Part shown: positions 51,846 to 61,902 of the stretch, in pieces | Layout of the letters: each line of letters starts with the position of its first letter | How positions within the stretch are numbered: position 1 is the first letter of the stretch | NCBI GenBank assembly: GCA_017402995.1 | Contig: JAFQOV010000003.1 | Span: 62,001 to 126,000 of the forward strand | Direction of reading: 5' to 3' | Source of the DNA: Candidatus Gastranaerophilales bacterium | GTDB lineage: Bacteria; Cyanobacteriota; Vampirovibrionia; Gastranaerophilales; Gastranaerophilaceae | DNA: 64,000 nt | The notes under the pieces: model-generated | Told to the model about the DNA's origin: nothing | Database searches by the model: none | What the model saw: only the letters and a program-made list of their open reading frames with translations | Translations under genes and position numbers: made by a program

Positions 51846-52427
51846 ATGAAGGAAATTAGAAAAGATAATAAATTAATAATTTCTCTAAAAGATAAAAGTC
51901 TTGTTCATGGGGTGGTTTATGACTATTCTGATGACAGATTGCTTATTTTAGTTGATAAAAACGATATTGAAAACGCTAAAAAACTTCAAGAGCTCGACGA
52001 AATCGCTCTTCGTGTTGAAACACATTTAGGCAATAAATTAATGATTAGCACAGTTATTTCTGAATTAAACAAATATAACTGTATCATTATTGAAAATAAC
52101 CCAGAAATTATTGTTGCTCAAAAGCGACAAGCGGTGCGAGTTTCTGTGAATTTTCCATTTTTTGTTAAAAGAGGTACAAAACTTCTTGAATGTCACACGA
52201 CTAATATTTCTGCTGGCGGTTTGGCTTTCACTTCAAAACACAGTTTTGAGCTTGACGAAAACATTAATATCGAATTTCCTGCGAATGTGTTTGACAAAAA
52301 AATCACCACAACTGCGCGTGTTTTAAAAGTTACACCCGATTTCTATGCTGTTAAATTTTTGGATTTAATTCAAAATGATGAGGATAAAATCGTAAAATAT
52401 ATTTTTAAAATGATGGTTAAAAAATAA
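51846..52427 (+). CDS. PilZ-domain protein (YcgR-like)
   Basis: 193 aa. An N-terminal beta domain (about 1-88, like the YcgR PilZN flagellar brake domain) precedes a PilZ domain with the c-di-GMP-binding RQAVR (R94, R98) and NISAGG (N120, S122, G125), matching RxxxR...(D/N)xSxxG. It should bind c-di-GMP and affect motility, pili or exopolysaccharide. No diguanylate cyclase is in the window. Prepilin cassettes are elsewhere, and a link to them is only speculation. Confidence 0.85.
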   Translation: MKEIRKDNKLIISLKDKSLVHGVVYDYSDDRLLILVDKNDIENAKKLQELDEIALRVETHLGNKLMISTVISELNKYNCIIIENNPEIIVAQKRQAVRVSVNFPFFVKRGTKLLECHTTNISAGGLAFTSKHSFELDENINIEFPANVFDKKITTTARVLKVTPDFYAVKFLDLIQNDEDKIVKYIFKMMVKK

Positions 52428-52449
52428 TTACATATAGGACATAATACAA

Positions 52450-54042
52450 TTGGAAGACATTAAACAAATCGAAAAAAATATAACAAAATACACTAAAAAA
52501 GGCGAAATTGCACAAGCTATTGAATACTGTCAAAGTTTGCTTTTAAAAGAACCGCAAGCAACAAATTTGCATATTCGTCTTGGGGATTTGTATCTTGATT
52601 GGCATTTGGATATTTATCAAGCTAAGCAATATATTGACGAGGCAATTTTAGAATATCAAAAAGCTGCTGAGGTTTTAATTGATAACGGCGAAATATACTA
52701 TAAAATTGCAAATGCTCTATATCACAAAGGCGAGCTTGAAAAAGCAATTAACTATTTTAATATTGCAATTGAAAAAGGTAGCTTAAAAGCCCAATGTTAC
52801 TACATGATTTCTAATTGTCTAAAGAAAAAAGACAGGTTCCATGACGCTCTTGAATATATTGATAAAGCGCTAAAACATGCTTTCTTTTCTTCTTCAAGAT
52901 TACATTATTCAAAATTTAGACTTTTAAATTCTTTATATTTCAAAAATAAAAAACAAAAATATAAAGCAATATTAGAGCTATTTTTGTCATATTTAACCTT
53001 GCTATTTGACAAAGAAGCAATCAAAAACATTAAAGCTAAAGCAAAATGGTTTGCAATTTTGCCAGTTTTGTTAAAAGCTGATTCATATATTCACCAAAAC
53101 GATTTTGAAAGCGCTTTTGCTTGCTATTCAACTGCAATTGATAAAATGCCTGGTTTTAGCGCGCTATATGTCGCACTTGGCGATTGTTACAGAAAAGCAG
53201 GAAAATTAGAAGAAGCAATAATTGAATATAAAATGGCTCTTTGGCTAGATTCATTGTCTAACACTGCATATTCTGGGCTTGTGCAAGCTTATGAAGAAAT
53301 CGGCGATTACGATAATGCGATTTTATATTATGAAAAATATATTAAAATTCACCCTTATAATGCTGTTTTACATTCAAATATTGCAAATTTATATTTCATG
53401 AAAGGTGAAGCAGAAACTGCAATTTCGCATTATCAAACAGCTTTATCAATTAACCCAAAACCTGATTGGACAAGTATTGTTGCGCAAACTTTGGGATATA
53501 TACAACAAAATGTCATTAAAAATACGGATTGCGCGATTGCAAATTATCAACTTGCAAACACTTTAACACCAAAAGAAATGGATATTTACGTTTCTTTGGG
53601 TAGCGCTTTTTATGACAATGAAGACTATAAAAACGCTCTAATTGTTTATAGACGTGCATTGGAACTTGAACCAAATAATTCAAAAGTTCACTGTAACATG
53701 GGCTATTTATATTGGGGTATGGGCGATTTAGACGAAGCAATTAAAGAATATCGCTTGTCTATTAAATATGATTCAACATATGATATTGCGCATAATAATT
53801 TAGGTGTAATTTATCTTGATGACTTGGTTCAATTGCAAAATGCGATTGATTGCTTTAATAACGCAATAAACTGTAATCCAAATTACGCATTAGCATATTA
53901 CAATCTTGGCAGATGTTATGCGCTTAAAAATGAAAATATTGAAGCAGCAAAATATTTCCAAATGGCAATGGATGTAAATAATATTACAAATGAAATAGAT
54001 CCAATGGATATTCAAGAGCGTTTGAATAATTTATTTAATTAA
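52450..54042 (+). CDS. TPR-repeat protein (530 aa)
   Basis: 530 aa with about ten tetratricopeptide repeats spread along the chain (e.g. GEIYYKIANALYHKGELEKAINYFNIAIEKG, ALYVALGDCYRKAGKLEEAIIEYKMAL, IDCFNNAINCNPNYALAYYNLGRCYALK). Start is TTG at 52450, with AGGAC 10 nt upstream; no closer ATG exists in frame. No signal peptide. TPR scaffolds mediate protein-protein contacts; the partner is unknown. Follows the PilZ gene by 22 nt. Confidence 0.88.
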   Translation: MEDIKQIEKNITKYTKKGEIAQAIEYCQSLLLKEPQATNLHIRLGDLYLDWHLDIYQAKQYIDEAILEYQKAAEVLIDNGEIYYKIANALYHKGELEKAINYFNIAIEKGSLKAQCYYMISNCLKKKDRFHDALEYIDKALKHAFFSSSRLHYSKFRLLNSLYFKNKKQKYKAILELFLSYLTLLFDKEAIKNIKAKAKWFAILPVLLKADSYIHQNDFESAFACYSTAIDKMPGFSALYVALGDCYRKAGKLEEAIIEYKMALWLDSLSNTAYSGLVQAYEEIGDYDNAILYYEKYIKIHPYNAVLHSNIANLYFMKGEAETAISHYQTALSINPKPDWTSIVAQTLGYIQQNVIKNTDCAIANYQLANTLTPKEMDIYVSLGSAFYDNEDYKNALIVYRRALELEPNNSKVHCNMGYLYWGMGDLDEAIKEYRLSIKYDSTYDIAHNNLGVIYLDDLVQLQNAIDCFNNAINCNPNYALAYYNLGRCYALKNENIEAAKYFQMAMDVNNITNEIDPMDIQERLNNLFN

Positions 54043-54093
54043 TTTCGCCAATTGTGTAATATTTTTTCAGAAAATTTATAGTAGGATTTTTAA

Positions 54094-55059
54094 ATGAAGA
54101 CTTGGGTATATATCATTAAAAGAATTCTGATGAGCTTGCCAATTTTGTTTATGGTTACTCTTTTGAGTTTCTTTTTGATTAGATTATCGCCCATTGATCC
54201 TTTAGCGCAAATGAAGCTTAATCCTTCGATAAGCGCGCAGACTATTGAACAAGAAACTAAAAGATTAGGGCTTGATAAGCCTGTAATTGTACAATACGGT
54301 TTATGGTTAAAAAATTTTATTAAAGGAAACATGGGTTATTGCACAGATAACACAAAAGTTTCAACAAAAATTAAAACCCGAATTTTAAACACATTACTTT
54401 TATCGTTGTTCACAATTTTTTTCTCTTGGATAATTGCAATTCCAATCGGAGTGCTTGCGGCGGTAAACTACAACACATGGTTTGATAAATTAATTACTGT
54501 GTTATCAAGCGTTTTTATGGCGGTTCCTTCCTTTTTCTTTGCCATTTTAATGCTTTTATTTGCCCAAAAAACAGGTCTTTTTCCCCTTGGTGGCTTAACA
54601 AGTTCTAACTTTTCGGATATGACAATATTAGGTCAAATCAAAGATGTTTTATGGCATTTAGCGTTGCCTGTTTTTGTTTTAACAACCATTTCTCTTTCAT
54701 CTTTGGTCAGACAAATGCGCGCAAATATGCTTGATGTTTTAAATTCTGAATATGTTAAATTTGCTATTGCTAAAGGAGTTTCTTTTAAAAAAGTAGTTTT
54801 TAAACATGCTCTAAGAAATGCTATTAATCCAATTATCACCCTTCTTGGTTTTGAATTTGCAGGGTTGTTATCTGGTGCTGCTTTAACTGAATATGTTTTT
54901 CAATATCCAGGGCTTGGAAAATTGATTTTAGAAGCAGTTATGCAATCTGATATTAATCTTGTAATGGCAAGTCTTGTTATCGGTTCTTTTATGCTTATTT
55001 TAGGTAATTTAATAGCAGATATTTTATTAAAACTTACCGATCCGAGAGTGAGGGTCTAG
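54094..55059 (+). CDS. Oligopeptide/dipeptide ABC transporter permease (DppB/OppB type)
   Basis: 321 aa, six membrane helices. N-terminal YIIKRILMSLPILFMVTLLSFFLIRLSPIDP typical of DppB, and the EAA loop (LNSEYVKFAIAKGVSFKKVVFKHALRNAINPII) that docks to the ATPase. TAGGA precedes the ATG. The DppC gene starts on the last base of its stop codon. No ATP-binding or substrate-binding subunit is in the window. Confidence 0.92.
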   Translation: MKTWVYIIKRILMSLPILFMVTLLSFFLIRLSPIDPLAQMKLNPSISAQTIEQETKRLGLDKPVIVQYGLWLKNFIKGNMGYCTDNTKVSTKIKTRILNTLLLSLFTIFFSWIIAIPIGVLAAVNYNTWFDKLITVLSSVFMAVPSFFFAILMLLFAQKTGLFPLGGLTSSNFSDMTILGQIKDVLWHLALPVFVLTTISLSSLVRQMRANMLDVLNSEYVKFAIAKGVSFKKVVFKHALRNAINPIITLLGFEFAGLLSGAALTEYVFQYPGLGKLILEAVMQSDINLVMASLVIGSFMLILGNLIADILLKLTDPRVRV

Positions 55060-56129
55060 TGGTTAAATTTTTTGATTTTTTCTTGAAAATTAAAAAAGAT
55101 AAAGTTGCGTTTATTGCCTTTATTGTTTTGTTTTGGCTATATTTTTTCATTTTGTTTGCCGATTTTTTTGCAATTTGTCCAGATAATTATTCAAATAGAA
55201 CACTTGCTTATCAACCGCCAAATAATATCTATATTTTGGATAAAAATAATAAACTCAAACTTCCATATACTTATAATTACATTAAAACTTTTAATAAAGA
55301 CAATTTATCAATTGAATATAAACAAGATAGATCTCAAAAATATCGCCTAAAATTGTTTGCACATGGCTATAAATATAAACTTTTTAATCTTTTTGAAACG
55401 GATATTCACCTGCTTGGTGCCGAAAAAGGTTGCGAGCTTCATCTTTTAGGTTGTGATATTAACGGTTTTGATGTCTACTCGAGGCTCTTTTTTGGGGGGC
55501 AAGTTTCTTTAACAATTGGATTTTTAGCACTTTTAATTTCTTTTCCAATTGGTGCAATTTATGGCGGCATATCAGGTTATCTTGGTGGTGCTGTAGATAA
55601 AATTTTAATGCGTATTGCAGAAGCAATCATGTCTGTTCCAAGCTTTTATTTGTTAATTATTTTGGCTTCAATTTTGCCTTCTGAAATGACATCTAAACAA
55701 AGATTTGCTCTTATTGTTTCAATCCTTGCTTTTATCGGTTGGGCGGGTTTTTCGCGTGTAATTCGCGGAATGGTTTTGTCAATTAAAAATCAAGAATATG
55801 TCAAGGCTATTGAAACAATTGGCGCCTCAAAAAAAAGAGTAATTTTAAAACACATTTTGCCTCAAACATCTAGCTATATAATAATTGCAATTACTTTATC
55901 TGTTCCATCATATATTTTGGCTGAATCCGGATTAAGCTTTTTAGGACTTGGTATTCAATTGCCAGACGCGAGTTGGGGCAATATGCTCAAAGAAGCACAA
56001 GAGTTTTCTAACATAATTTATCGGCCTTGGCTTTTAACGCCTGGAATTTTAATTTTTATTGCAGTTTTGTCTTTTAATGTGTTAGGCGATAAAATAAGAG
56101 ATATATTAGACCCAAAAACATTAAAATAA
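55059..56129 (+). CDS. Oligopeptide/dipeptide ABC transporter permease (DppC/OppC type)
   Basis: 356 aa, starting with GTG whose G is the last base of the upstream stop. TM1 at about 15-37, then a large extracytoplasmic insert (about 40-135, with HLLGCDINGFDVYSRLFFGG at its end, matching the DppC consensus GTDxxGRDvlSRllyG with LLGCD for GTD), five further helices and the EAA loop EYVKAIETIGASKKRVILKHILPQ. The insert is longer than in typical DppC, resembling OppC/YejE-type permeases. The ATPases must be encoded elsewhere. Confidence 0.92.
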   Translation: MVKFFDFFLKIKKDKVAFIAFIVLFWLYFFILFADFFAICPDNYSNRTLAYQPPNNIYILDKNNKLKLPYTYNYIKTFNKDNLSIEYKQDRSQKYRLKLFAHGYKYKLFNLFETDIHLLGAEKGCELHLLGCDINGFDVYSRLFFGGQVSLTIGFLALLISFPIGAIYGGISGYLGGAVDKILMRIAEAIMSVPSFYLLIILASILPSEMTSKQRFALIVSILAFIGWAGFSRVIRGMVLSIKNQEYVKAIETIGASKKRVILKHILPQTSSYIIIAITLSVPSYILAESGLSFLGLGIQLPDASWGNMLKEAQEFSNIIYRPWLLTPGILIFIAVLSFNVLGDKIRDILDPKTLK

Positions 56130-56147
56130 ACTTATTAGGGGAGAAAG

Positions 56148-56861
56148 ATGCTGGATTTATCAAATTTTATAGACTTAAATGAAGATTTAACAATACTTTT
56201 TCGAATTTCACTTGCTGCAATTTTGGCGTTTATTCCAGGTGTAGAACGCGAATTAACTGGCAAATTTGCGGGGCTTCGAACACATATTTTAGTTTGTGTT
56301 GGGGCATGTATATTCACAATTTTATCAATTTACGGTTTTAAAATGCACATAATCCCAGGGGTTGTCGGAGTAAACGACCCTGCGCGTATCGCTGCTCAAG
56401 TAATTACGGGTATTGGTTTTATTGGTGCTGGTACTGTAATGCGCCATGGGACAAGTGTTTTTGGGATTACAACCGCAGCAACCCTTTGGGTTTGCGCTGC
56501 AATCGGCATGTCGTGTGGGTGCGGGCAATACGCAACAGCAATTTTATCAGCTTTTGTAACGTTAATTGTTTTAATTGCAATTGGAAGATTGGAAAAAACA
56601 GTTCTTTCAAAAAGAAAAATATTCTATACCTTATATGAAGTCACGCTTGGTGCGCAAGTTAATGAATGTGAAAATATTCAAGATGTTTTTCAAACAAATT
56701 TTCATAAGATTATGAAAATTAATAAAAAAATTGTAAATCACGAAAATTTACATTTTTCAGCCGTAATTTCATCTAAAAAATCAATAAAAGAAATTAGCGA
56801 AATCTTTAAAAATGTAGCAAATATTACTTCAATAGAAATCAGAGAGTATCATGATCAATAA
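56148..56861 (+). CDS. MgtC/SapB-family membrane protein
   Basis: 237 aa. Four to five hydrophobic helices with the family signature RISLAAILAFIPGVERELTGKFAGLRTHILVCVGACIFTI and ITGIGFIGAGTVMRHG, then TTAATLWVCAAIGMSCG; a soluble ACT-like C-terminal domain follows (from about 160). The family acts in Mg2+ stress and inhibits F-type ATPase in some pathogens; role here unknown. GGGGAGAAAG precedes the ATG. Overlaps the next gene by 11 nt. Confidence 0.9.
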   Translation: MLDLSNFIDLNEDLTILFRISLAAILAFIPGVERELTGKFAGLRTHILVCVGACIFTILSIYGFKMHIIPGVVGVNDPARIAAQVITGIGFIGAGTVMRHGTSVFGITTAATLWVCAAIGMSCGCGQYATAILSAFVTLIVLIAIGRLEKTVLSKRKIFYTLYEVTLGAQVNECENIQDVFQTNFHKIMKINKKIVNHENLHFSAVISSKKSIKEISEIFKNVANITSIEIREYHDQ

Positions 56862-58119
56862 AAAATTGCACAGCAGAATTCCAGAATATATCACAACAGT
56901 TTTTTTGTCTGTTGTGGTTATGTTTTTTATTTGCTTAGCAGTAGAGATGGATTTGTTATATAAAGTTGAAGAAAGGGTTTACAAAGAAGCCTTCTCGATG
57001 GCAAGTTTGGCAAAGTTTTCATCTATTGATGCTCTGCAAAAAAAGCTTTTAACCGAGCCAAATAACTACATGATTTATATTAAACTTGCACATATCCACG
57101 AAGATTACAGCGACTTTAAAAAAGCAAATCAATACTACGAAAAGGCTTTAAAGCTTTCAAATAAATCAAATTTTTCTTTGTATAATTACGCAATCTTTTT
57201 AGCAAAACAAAAATTTTATACTCTTAGTGCCACTTTTGCTGAAGATTTAATTTTGCATAATAAAAAAGCAATTGAATATAAAGCAAAAATTTATGAAACC
57301 ATGGCTGATAAAATGGAGGCAGATGGCGAGTATCTGGCTGCAACAAAAGCATATCAAGTTGCGCACAAATACGCAAAAAGCCTACATGGAAAAGAATTTT
57401 ACGAACAAATATCCAAAAAATATTCAACTTCTTGTATTGAATTAGCTGATATTAATGTTCAAGACAAAAAAATTGAAGAAGCGATAATGAATTTAAAAAA
57501 TTCATTAAAAATTTATGAAACTGACGTTGCAAAATATAAGCTTGCATTGATTTACAAAGATACAAACACAAAAGAAGCCTACAAACTCTTGGCTGATGTT
57601 TTCAAAAAAAATCCGTTTATGGTAAACCCATACATTTTAAATGAAGTTTTAGAAGATTTAATCGCTCAAGCAAAATCGCAAGGAAACATTTCACTTGCCG
57701 ATTTTTATATTATGAAAAAAAATCGTTTTGAAAAGCAACTGAAAGAAGAATATATCTATAAAGGTGATTTAACGATTGAAAACGCACATATTGTTGTGCA
57801 TAAACCTAATATTTTCTCTAAAAAACATTATTTTTTAAAATTTGACTTAAAAAACAACACAAAAACAATAATAGAAAACTTATATTTTGAATTTGAAGTT
57901 TATATAAATGATAAAAAATATGACGCAAAAAAACATATCATAACTTCATCTAACAAACTTGGATATTACGAAGAGATGAAAGATATTGAAATTAGCTTGC
58001 CACTTGCGCTAGAGCGCAAATTAACGTCTAAAAAACAACATGCAATAATAAAATATTACGCAAGAAAGAAAAAAATCGCACCTTGGATTTTGTTAAAAAT
58101 TGAAGGGGTGAATATTTAA
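56851..58119 (+). CDS. Membrane-anchored TPR protein (422 aa)
   Basis: 422 aa. One N-terminal helix (about 16-34, TTVFLSVVVMFFICLAVEM) anchors the protein, with TPR-like repeats on about 55-280 (YIKLAHIHEDYSDFKKANQYYEKALKL and others). The C-terminal 130 residues form a beta-rich domain (LKFDLKNNTKTIIENLYFEFEVYIN). Starts 11 nt inside the MgtC-type gene. It sits directly upstream of infB, where nusA would often be. Not otherwise recognised. Confidence 0.8.
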   Translation: MINKKLHSRIPEYITTVFLSVVVMFFICLAVEMDLLYKVEERVYKEAFSMASLAKFSSIDALQKKLLTEPNNYMIYIKLAHIHEDYSDFKKANQYYEKALKLSNKSNFSLYNYAIFLAKQKFYTLSATFAEDLILHNKKAIEYKAKIYETMADKMEADGEYLAATKAYQVAHKYAKSLHGKEFYEQISKKYSTSCIELADINVQDKKIEEAIMNLKNSLKIYETDVAKYKLALIYKDTNTKEAYKLLADVFKKNPFMVNPYILNEVLEDLIAQAKSQGNISLADFYIMKKNRFEKQLKEEYIYKGDLTIENAHIVVHKPNIFSKKHYFLKFDLKNNTKTIIENLYFEFEVYINDKKYDAKKHIITSSNKLGYYEEMKDIEISLPLALERKLTSKKQHAIIKYYARKKKIAPWILLKIEGVNI

Positions 58120-58181
58120 CACTTTGCGAAAAACTTTGCTTGTGTTATTTTAAAAGTAGATACGTAACAAATTGGAGCACC

Positions 58182-60686
58182 ATGAGAGTACACGAATTAG
58201 CAAAAGATTTAAATATATCATCAAAAGAACTTATTGAAAAAGCCAATGAGGCGCTTGGATTATCCTTAAAGTCTCATAGTTCAACCATTGGCGATAGCTA
58301 TATTGAAAAAATTAAGGCTTTATATAAAAAAGATGAGCCAAAGAAACCTGCAAACAAGCCAAAAGCTTTTATTGTAAAAAAACAAAAGCCAGACGCTCAA
58401 CCAGTTGTTGAAAAACAAGAAGCTCCAGTTCAATCTTTTAAGACTGTATCTAAACTTGAAATTGTGAGAAGCGCTCCAACTTCTCAAAATATTCAACAAA
58501 AACCAAGACCACGACAAGTTGCGCCAGCTCAAAAACCAGAGGAGCAAAAACAACAAACCGAGTTTAAGCGCCCAGTGGTTGAAAATTCAACAGATAGATT
58601 ACACAAAATTCCTTCAATGACGAAGAGAAATTTTTCAAAACCAGCATTAGAGCAAACAGCTTCAAAAGAAAATAAAGATAAAAAAGAAAACAGACCAGAA
58701 GCTCAAAAGGCTCCATCAGCACCTATTAAAAGACATATTATTTCTCAAGATATGTATAATAATCAAGGGCGCTCAAATAAAAAGAAGAAAAAAGAACACG
58801 ACAACTATAATAAAAAAGAAGAACAAGAAAGAATTAGCTTAGAAAAAGCGGTTCAAAACAAACATAAAAAACACACTCAAGAAACAAAAAACGAAGAAGT
58901 TGTAACTTCTGTTGTTATTGATAGACCAATGACAGTTGGTGAGTTATCTGACAAAATCAAAAAAACTCCAGCTGAAATTGTTAAGTTCTTAATGCTTGAA
59001 GGCATTATGGTTACTGTTAATACACCTATTGATACAGATACTTCTAAAAAAGTTGCTGAGCATTTTGAGCTTGAAGTTTTAGATGAAGATATTGAAGCTT
59101 TCATTGCTCAAGAAGAAGAAAAAGAAGGCGTAAACAAATATCTTTTAAATGCAAAAGAAGAAGATATTGTCAAACGTGCGCCGGTTGTTACTGTTATGGG
59201 ACACGTTGACCACGGTAAAACAACTTTATTAGACTCAATCCGCGCTTCAAAACACAAAATTGTCCAAACCGAAGTTGGCGGTATCACTCAAAGTATTGGT
59301 GCATATACTGTTTGGTTGGATAAAAAGAAAATCGTCTTTATTGATACTCCTGGTCATGAGGCTTTCACTCAAATGCGTTTAAGAGGGGCTCAATCAACAG
59401 ACGTTGCAGTTTTAGTTGTTGCAGCAGATGACGGCGTTATGCCTCAAACTGTTGAATCAATTTCACATGCTAAGTCTGCTGGCGTTCCAATTATTGTTGC
59501 AGTAAATAAAATCGATAAACCTGCTGCAAACCCAGATAAAGTATTACAAGAATTAACAGAACACAATTTAATCCCAGAAAAATGGGGCGGAGATACGATT
59601 TGTGTGCCTGTATCAGCTTTGCAAAAAACAGGTATTGATGAATTATTAGAATACATCTTGCTTGTTTCTGAAATGCAGGAATTAAAAGCAGTTGAAAAAT
59701 GTCCTGCAACCGGCGTTATTATTGAAGCAAACCTAGACAAAGGTAAAGGTCCTGTTGCTACAATGCTTGTGCAAAATGGTACTTTAAAAGTTGGTGATTC
59801 AATCGTCGTTGGCGCAGTTGGTGGTAAAGTTAGAGCTTTATTAGATGACTCTGGAAGAAGAGTTAGAACCGCTGGTCCATCTACTCCTGTTGAAATTTTA
59901 GGTTTAAACGAAGTTCCTCAAGCTGGGGATATTTTCGAAGTCGTTGAAAACGAAAAAACTATGAAAGCTCTAGTTGCCGAAAGAAAACAGCAAGAGCGTT
60001 CTACAAGACTTGAAGCAATGACTGCGGCACACGTTCAAAGAGAAGCAATCGCAGCAGAAAACCAAGTTGCTAATTTGAATTTAATTATCAAAGCAAATAC
60101 AAATGGTTCAGCTGAAGCTGTTTCACATGCTATTCAAAACGTTAAATCTTTAAAAGTTGTTCCAAAAATTGTCCATGCTGGCGTTGGTGATATCTCAGAA
60201 GCCGACGTTATGCTTGCATCTGCGTCAAATGCGATTATTCTTGGTTTCACAGTTAAAGAAGATACAAACGCTTTATTATCTGCGCAAAAAGAAGGCGTAA
60301 AAATTAAAAAATATGATATCATTTATCAAGTTTTAGAAGATGTTGAAAAAACAATGCTTTCTTTACTTTCACCTGAAATTGAAGACGTTGAGCTTGGTAA
60401 AGCAGAAGTCAGAGCTGTGTTCACAGTTGGTAAAACAACAAGAATTGCTGGTTGTTACGTTCTTGAAGGTAAGATTGTACGTTCAAAAACAGCTCGTTTG
60501 TTGAGAAACGGCGAAGAAATATTTAAAGGTGAAATTGACCAATTGAAACGCTTTAAAGATGACGTTAAAGAGGTTAAAGAAGGCTTTGAATGCGGTATTT
60601 CTTTCCATAAGTTCAATGATATTCAAGAAGGTGACATTATTGAAGTTTCAACAACAAAAGAGGTTGAACCTCAAACATTAGTATAG
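58182..60686 (+). CDS. infB: Translation initiation factor IF-2
   Basis: 834 aa from the ATG at 58182 with GGAGCACC before it; an earlier TTG would add 14 residues without a site. N-terminal IF2N MRVHELAKDLNISSKELIEKAN, a long basic/glutamine-rich linker (about 50-240), second IF2N-like RPMTVGELSDKIKKTPAEIVKFLM (about 248-271), G1 GHVDHGKT (340-347), DTPGHEAF, NKIDK, and the C-terminal fMet-tRNA-binding domain. Heads the operon infB-rbfA-truB-gerMN. Confidence 0.97.
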   Translation: MRVHELAKDLNISSKELIEKANEALGLSLKSHSSTIGDSYIEKIKALYKKDEPKKPANKPKAFIVKKQKPDAQPVVEKQEAPVQSFKTVSKLEIVRSAPTSQNIQQKPRPRQVAPAQKPEEQKQQTEFKRPVVENSTDRLHKIPSMTKRNFSKPALEQTASKENKDKKENRPEAQKAPSAPIKRHIISQDMYNNQGRSNKKKKKEHDNYNKKEEQERISLEKAVQNKHKKHTQETKNEEVVTSVVIDRPMTVGELSDKIKKTPAEIVKFLMLEGIMVTVNTPIDTDTSKKVAEHFELEVLDEDIEAFIAQEEEKEGVNKYLLNAKEEDIVKRAPVVTVMGHVDHGKTTLLDSIRASKHKIVQTEVGGITQSIGAYTVWLDKKKIVFIDTPGHEAFTQMRLRGAQSTDVAVLVVAADDGVMPQTVESISHAKSAGVPIIVAVNKIDKPAANPDKVLQELTEHNLIPEKWGGDTICVPVSALQKTGIDELLEYILLVSEMQELKAVEKCPATGVIIEANLDKGKGPVATMLVQNGTLKVGDSIVVGAVGGKVRALLDDSGRRVRTAGPSTPVEILGLNEVPQAGDIFEVVENEKTMKALVAERKQQERSTRLEAMTAAHVQREAIAAENQVANLNLIIKANTNGSAEAVSHAIQNVKSLKVVPKIVHAGVGDISEADVMLASASNAIILGFTVKEDTNALLSAQKEGVKIKKYDIIYQVLEDVEKTMLSLLSPEIEDVELGKAEVRAVFTVGKTTRIAGCYVLEGKIVRSKTARLLRNGEEIFKGEIDQLKRFKDDVKEVKEGFECGISFHKFNDIQEGDIIEVSTTKEVEPQTLV

Positions 60687-60694
60687 GAAAAGTC

Positions 60695-61045
60695 ATGTCA
60701 TTAAGAAACGAAAGAGTTAGAAAAGCGCTAATGCGCGAAATATCAGATATTATTTTTAGAGAAATCAAAGACCCTCAAATTTGTGGCATGGTTTCAATTA
60801 CTGATGTTGATGTATCTTCAGATAATTCAGCTGCAAGAGTTTTTTATAGTGTATATGGTTCTGATGAAGTCAAAACTAAAACTGCGCACGCTCTAGAGCG
60901 TCATGTTGGTCAAATTCGACATGAAGTTGGCAAAAGAATTCGCCTAAGAAAAACTCCAACACTATTATTCATTTTAGATGAATCTCTTGAAAAGGGTGCT
61001 AAAATGATGGAATTAATTAACAAAATCGAGCGCGGCGAAGTTTAA
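60695..61045 (+). CDS. rbfA: Ribosome-binding factor A
   Basis: 116 aa. KH-like 30S maturation factor: RNERVRKALMREISDIIFREIKDPQICGMVSITDVDVSSDNSAARVFYSV and RHEVGKRIRLRKTPTLLFILDES are the family blocks. Between infB (8 nt) and truB (1-nt overlap), the usual position. GGAAAAG precedes the ATG. Confidence 0.95.
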   Translation: MSLRNERVRKALMREISDIIFREIKDPQICGMVSITDVDVSSDNSAARVFYSVYGSDEVKTKTAHALERHVGQIRHEVGKRIRLRKTPTLLFILDESLEKGAKMMELINKIERGEV

Positions 61046-61902
61046 TGTATTTTTTAAACATTTTTAAACCAAAAGGAATTACCTCTTTTGATGTCATAAG
61101 AGAACTTAGAAAGCGATTGAAAATCCGCTCAATTGGTCATTCGGGCACTCTTGATCCACTTGCAAGCGGAGTTTTGCAAGTTGCAGTTGGGTCTGCAACA
61201 AAATTATTAGATTTTTTGCCTTCTGATAAAACTTATATTGCCGAGATTAAATTTGGCTTTGTTTCAACAACATATGATGAAGAAGGCGAGAAAAGCTTTG
61301 TAAAAGAGCCAAAATTTAGTATAGACGAGCTTAAAAATGTTATAAATACCTTTGTTGGAAAAACTCAACAAATTCCGCCAAAATATTCTGCAATCAAGAT
61401 TTCTGGGCAAAAGCTTTGCGATATCGCAAGAAAAAATCCGAGCCAAGAAATAGAAATTAAGCCAAGAGAAATTGAAATATATTCAATTGAGCTATTGGAA
61501 TTTAAAAATGATTTTGCAAAAATTAAAGTCCATTGCAAAAAAGGCGTTTATATCCGTTCACTAGTTAACGATATTGGTGAAAAGCTTTCTTGTGGCGCTT
61601 ACATGACTAATTTAGAAAGAATCAAAGCTGGCAAATTTAATATCGAAAACTCATCTTATCTTGATAGTGATTTAAAGGAAATTAATCCGCTAGATGCGCT
61701 TGATATGGAAATATTTGAGCTTAATGATGAGCAATATTTAAAAATTAGTCATGGTAATTTTATTGAAAACAATCAAAAATTTAAAAATGAATACATTTTA
61801 TTAACAAAAAATAAAAAACTTGTATCAATTGCAAAAATGTCGGATAATTTAATAAAACCTAAGAAATTTTTTGGGGGGCATATAGATGGGTACTTTTTTT
61901 AA
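61045..61902 (+). CDS. truB: tRNA pseudouridine(55) synthase TruB
   Basis: 285 aa. Modifies U55 in the T-loop of tRNAs. Seen: KPKGITSFDVIRELRK, GHSGTLDPLASGVL with the catalytic Asp at 37, and PPKYSAIKISGQKLCDIAR, KGVYIRSLVNDIGEKL. Start ATG overlaps the rbfA stop (TAATG). The C-terminal part is short, as in many bacteria without a PUA domain. The next gene begins 17 nt before its end. Confidence 0.95.
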   Translation: MYFLNIFKPKGITSFDVIRELRKRLKIRSIGHSGTLDPLASGVLQVAVGSATKLLDFLPSDKTYIAEIKFGFVSTTYDEEGEKSFVKEPKFSIDELKNVINTFVGKTQQIPPKYSAIKISGQKLCDIARKNPSQEIEIKPREIEIYSIELLEFKNDFAKIKVHCKKGVYIRSLVNDIGEKLSCGAYMTNLERIKAGKFNIENSSYLDSDLKEINPLDALDMEIFELNDEQYLKISHGNFIENNQKFKNEYILLTKNKKLVSIAKMSDNLIKPKKFFGGHIDGYFF

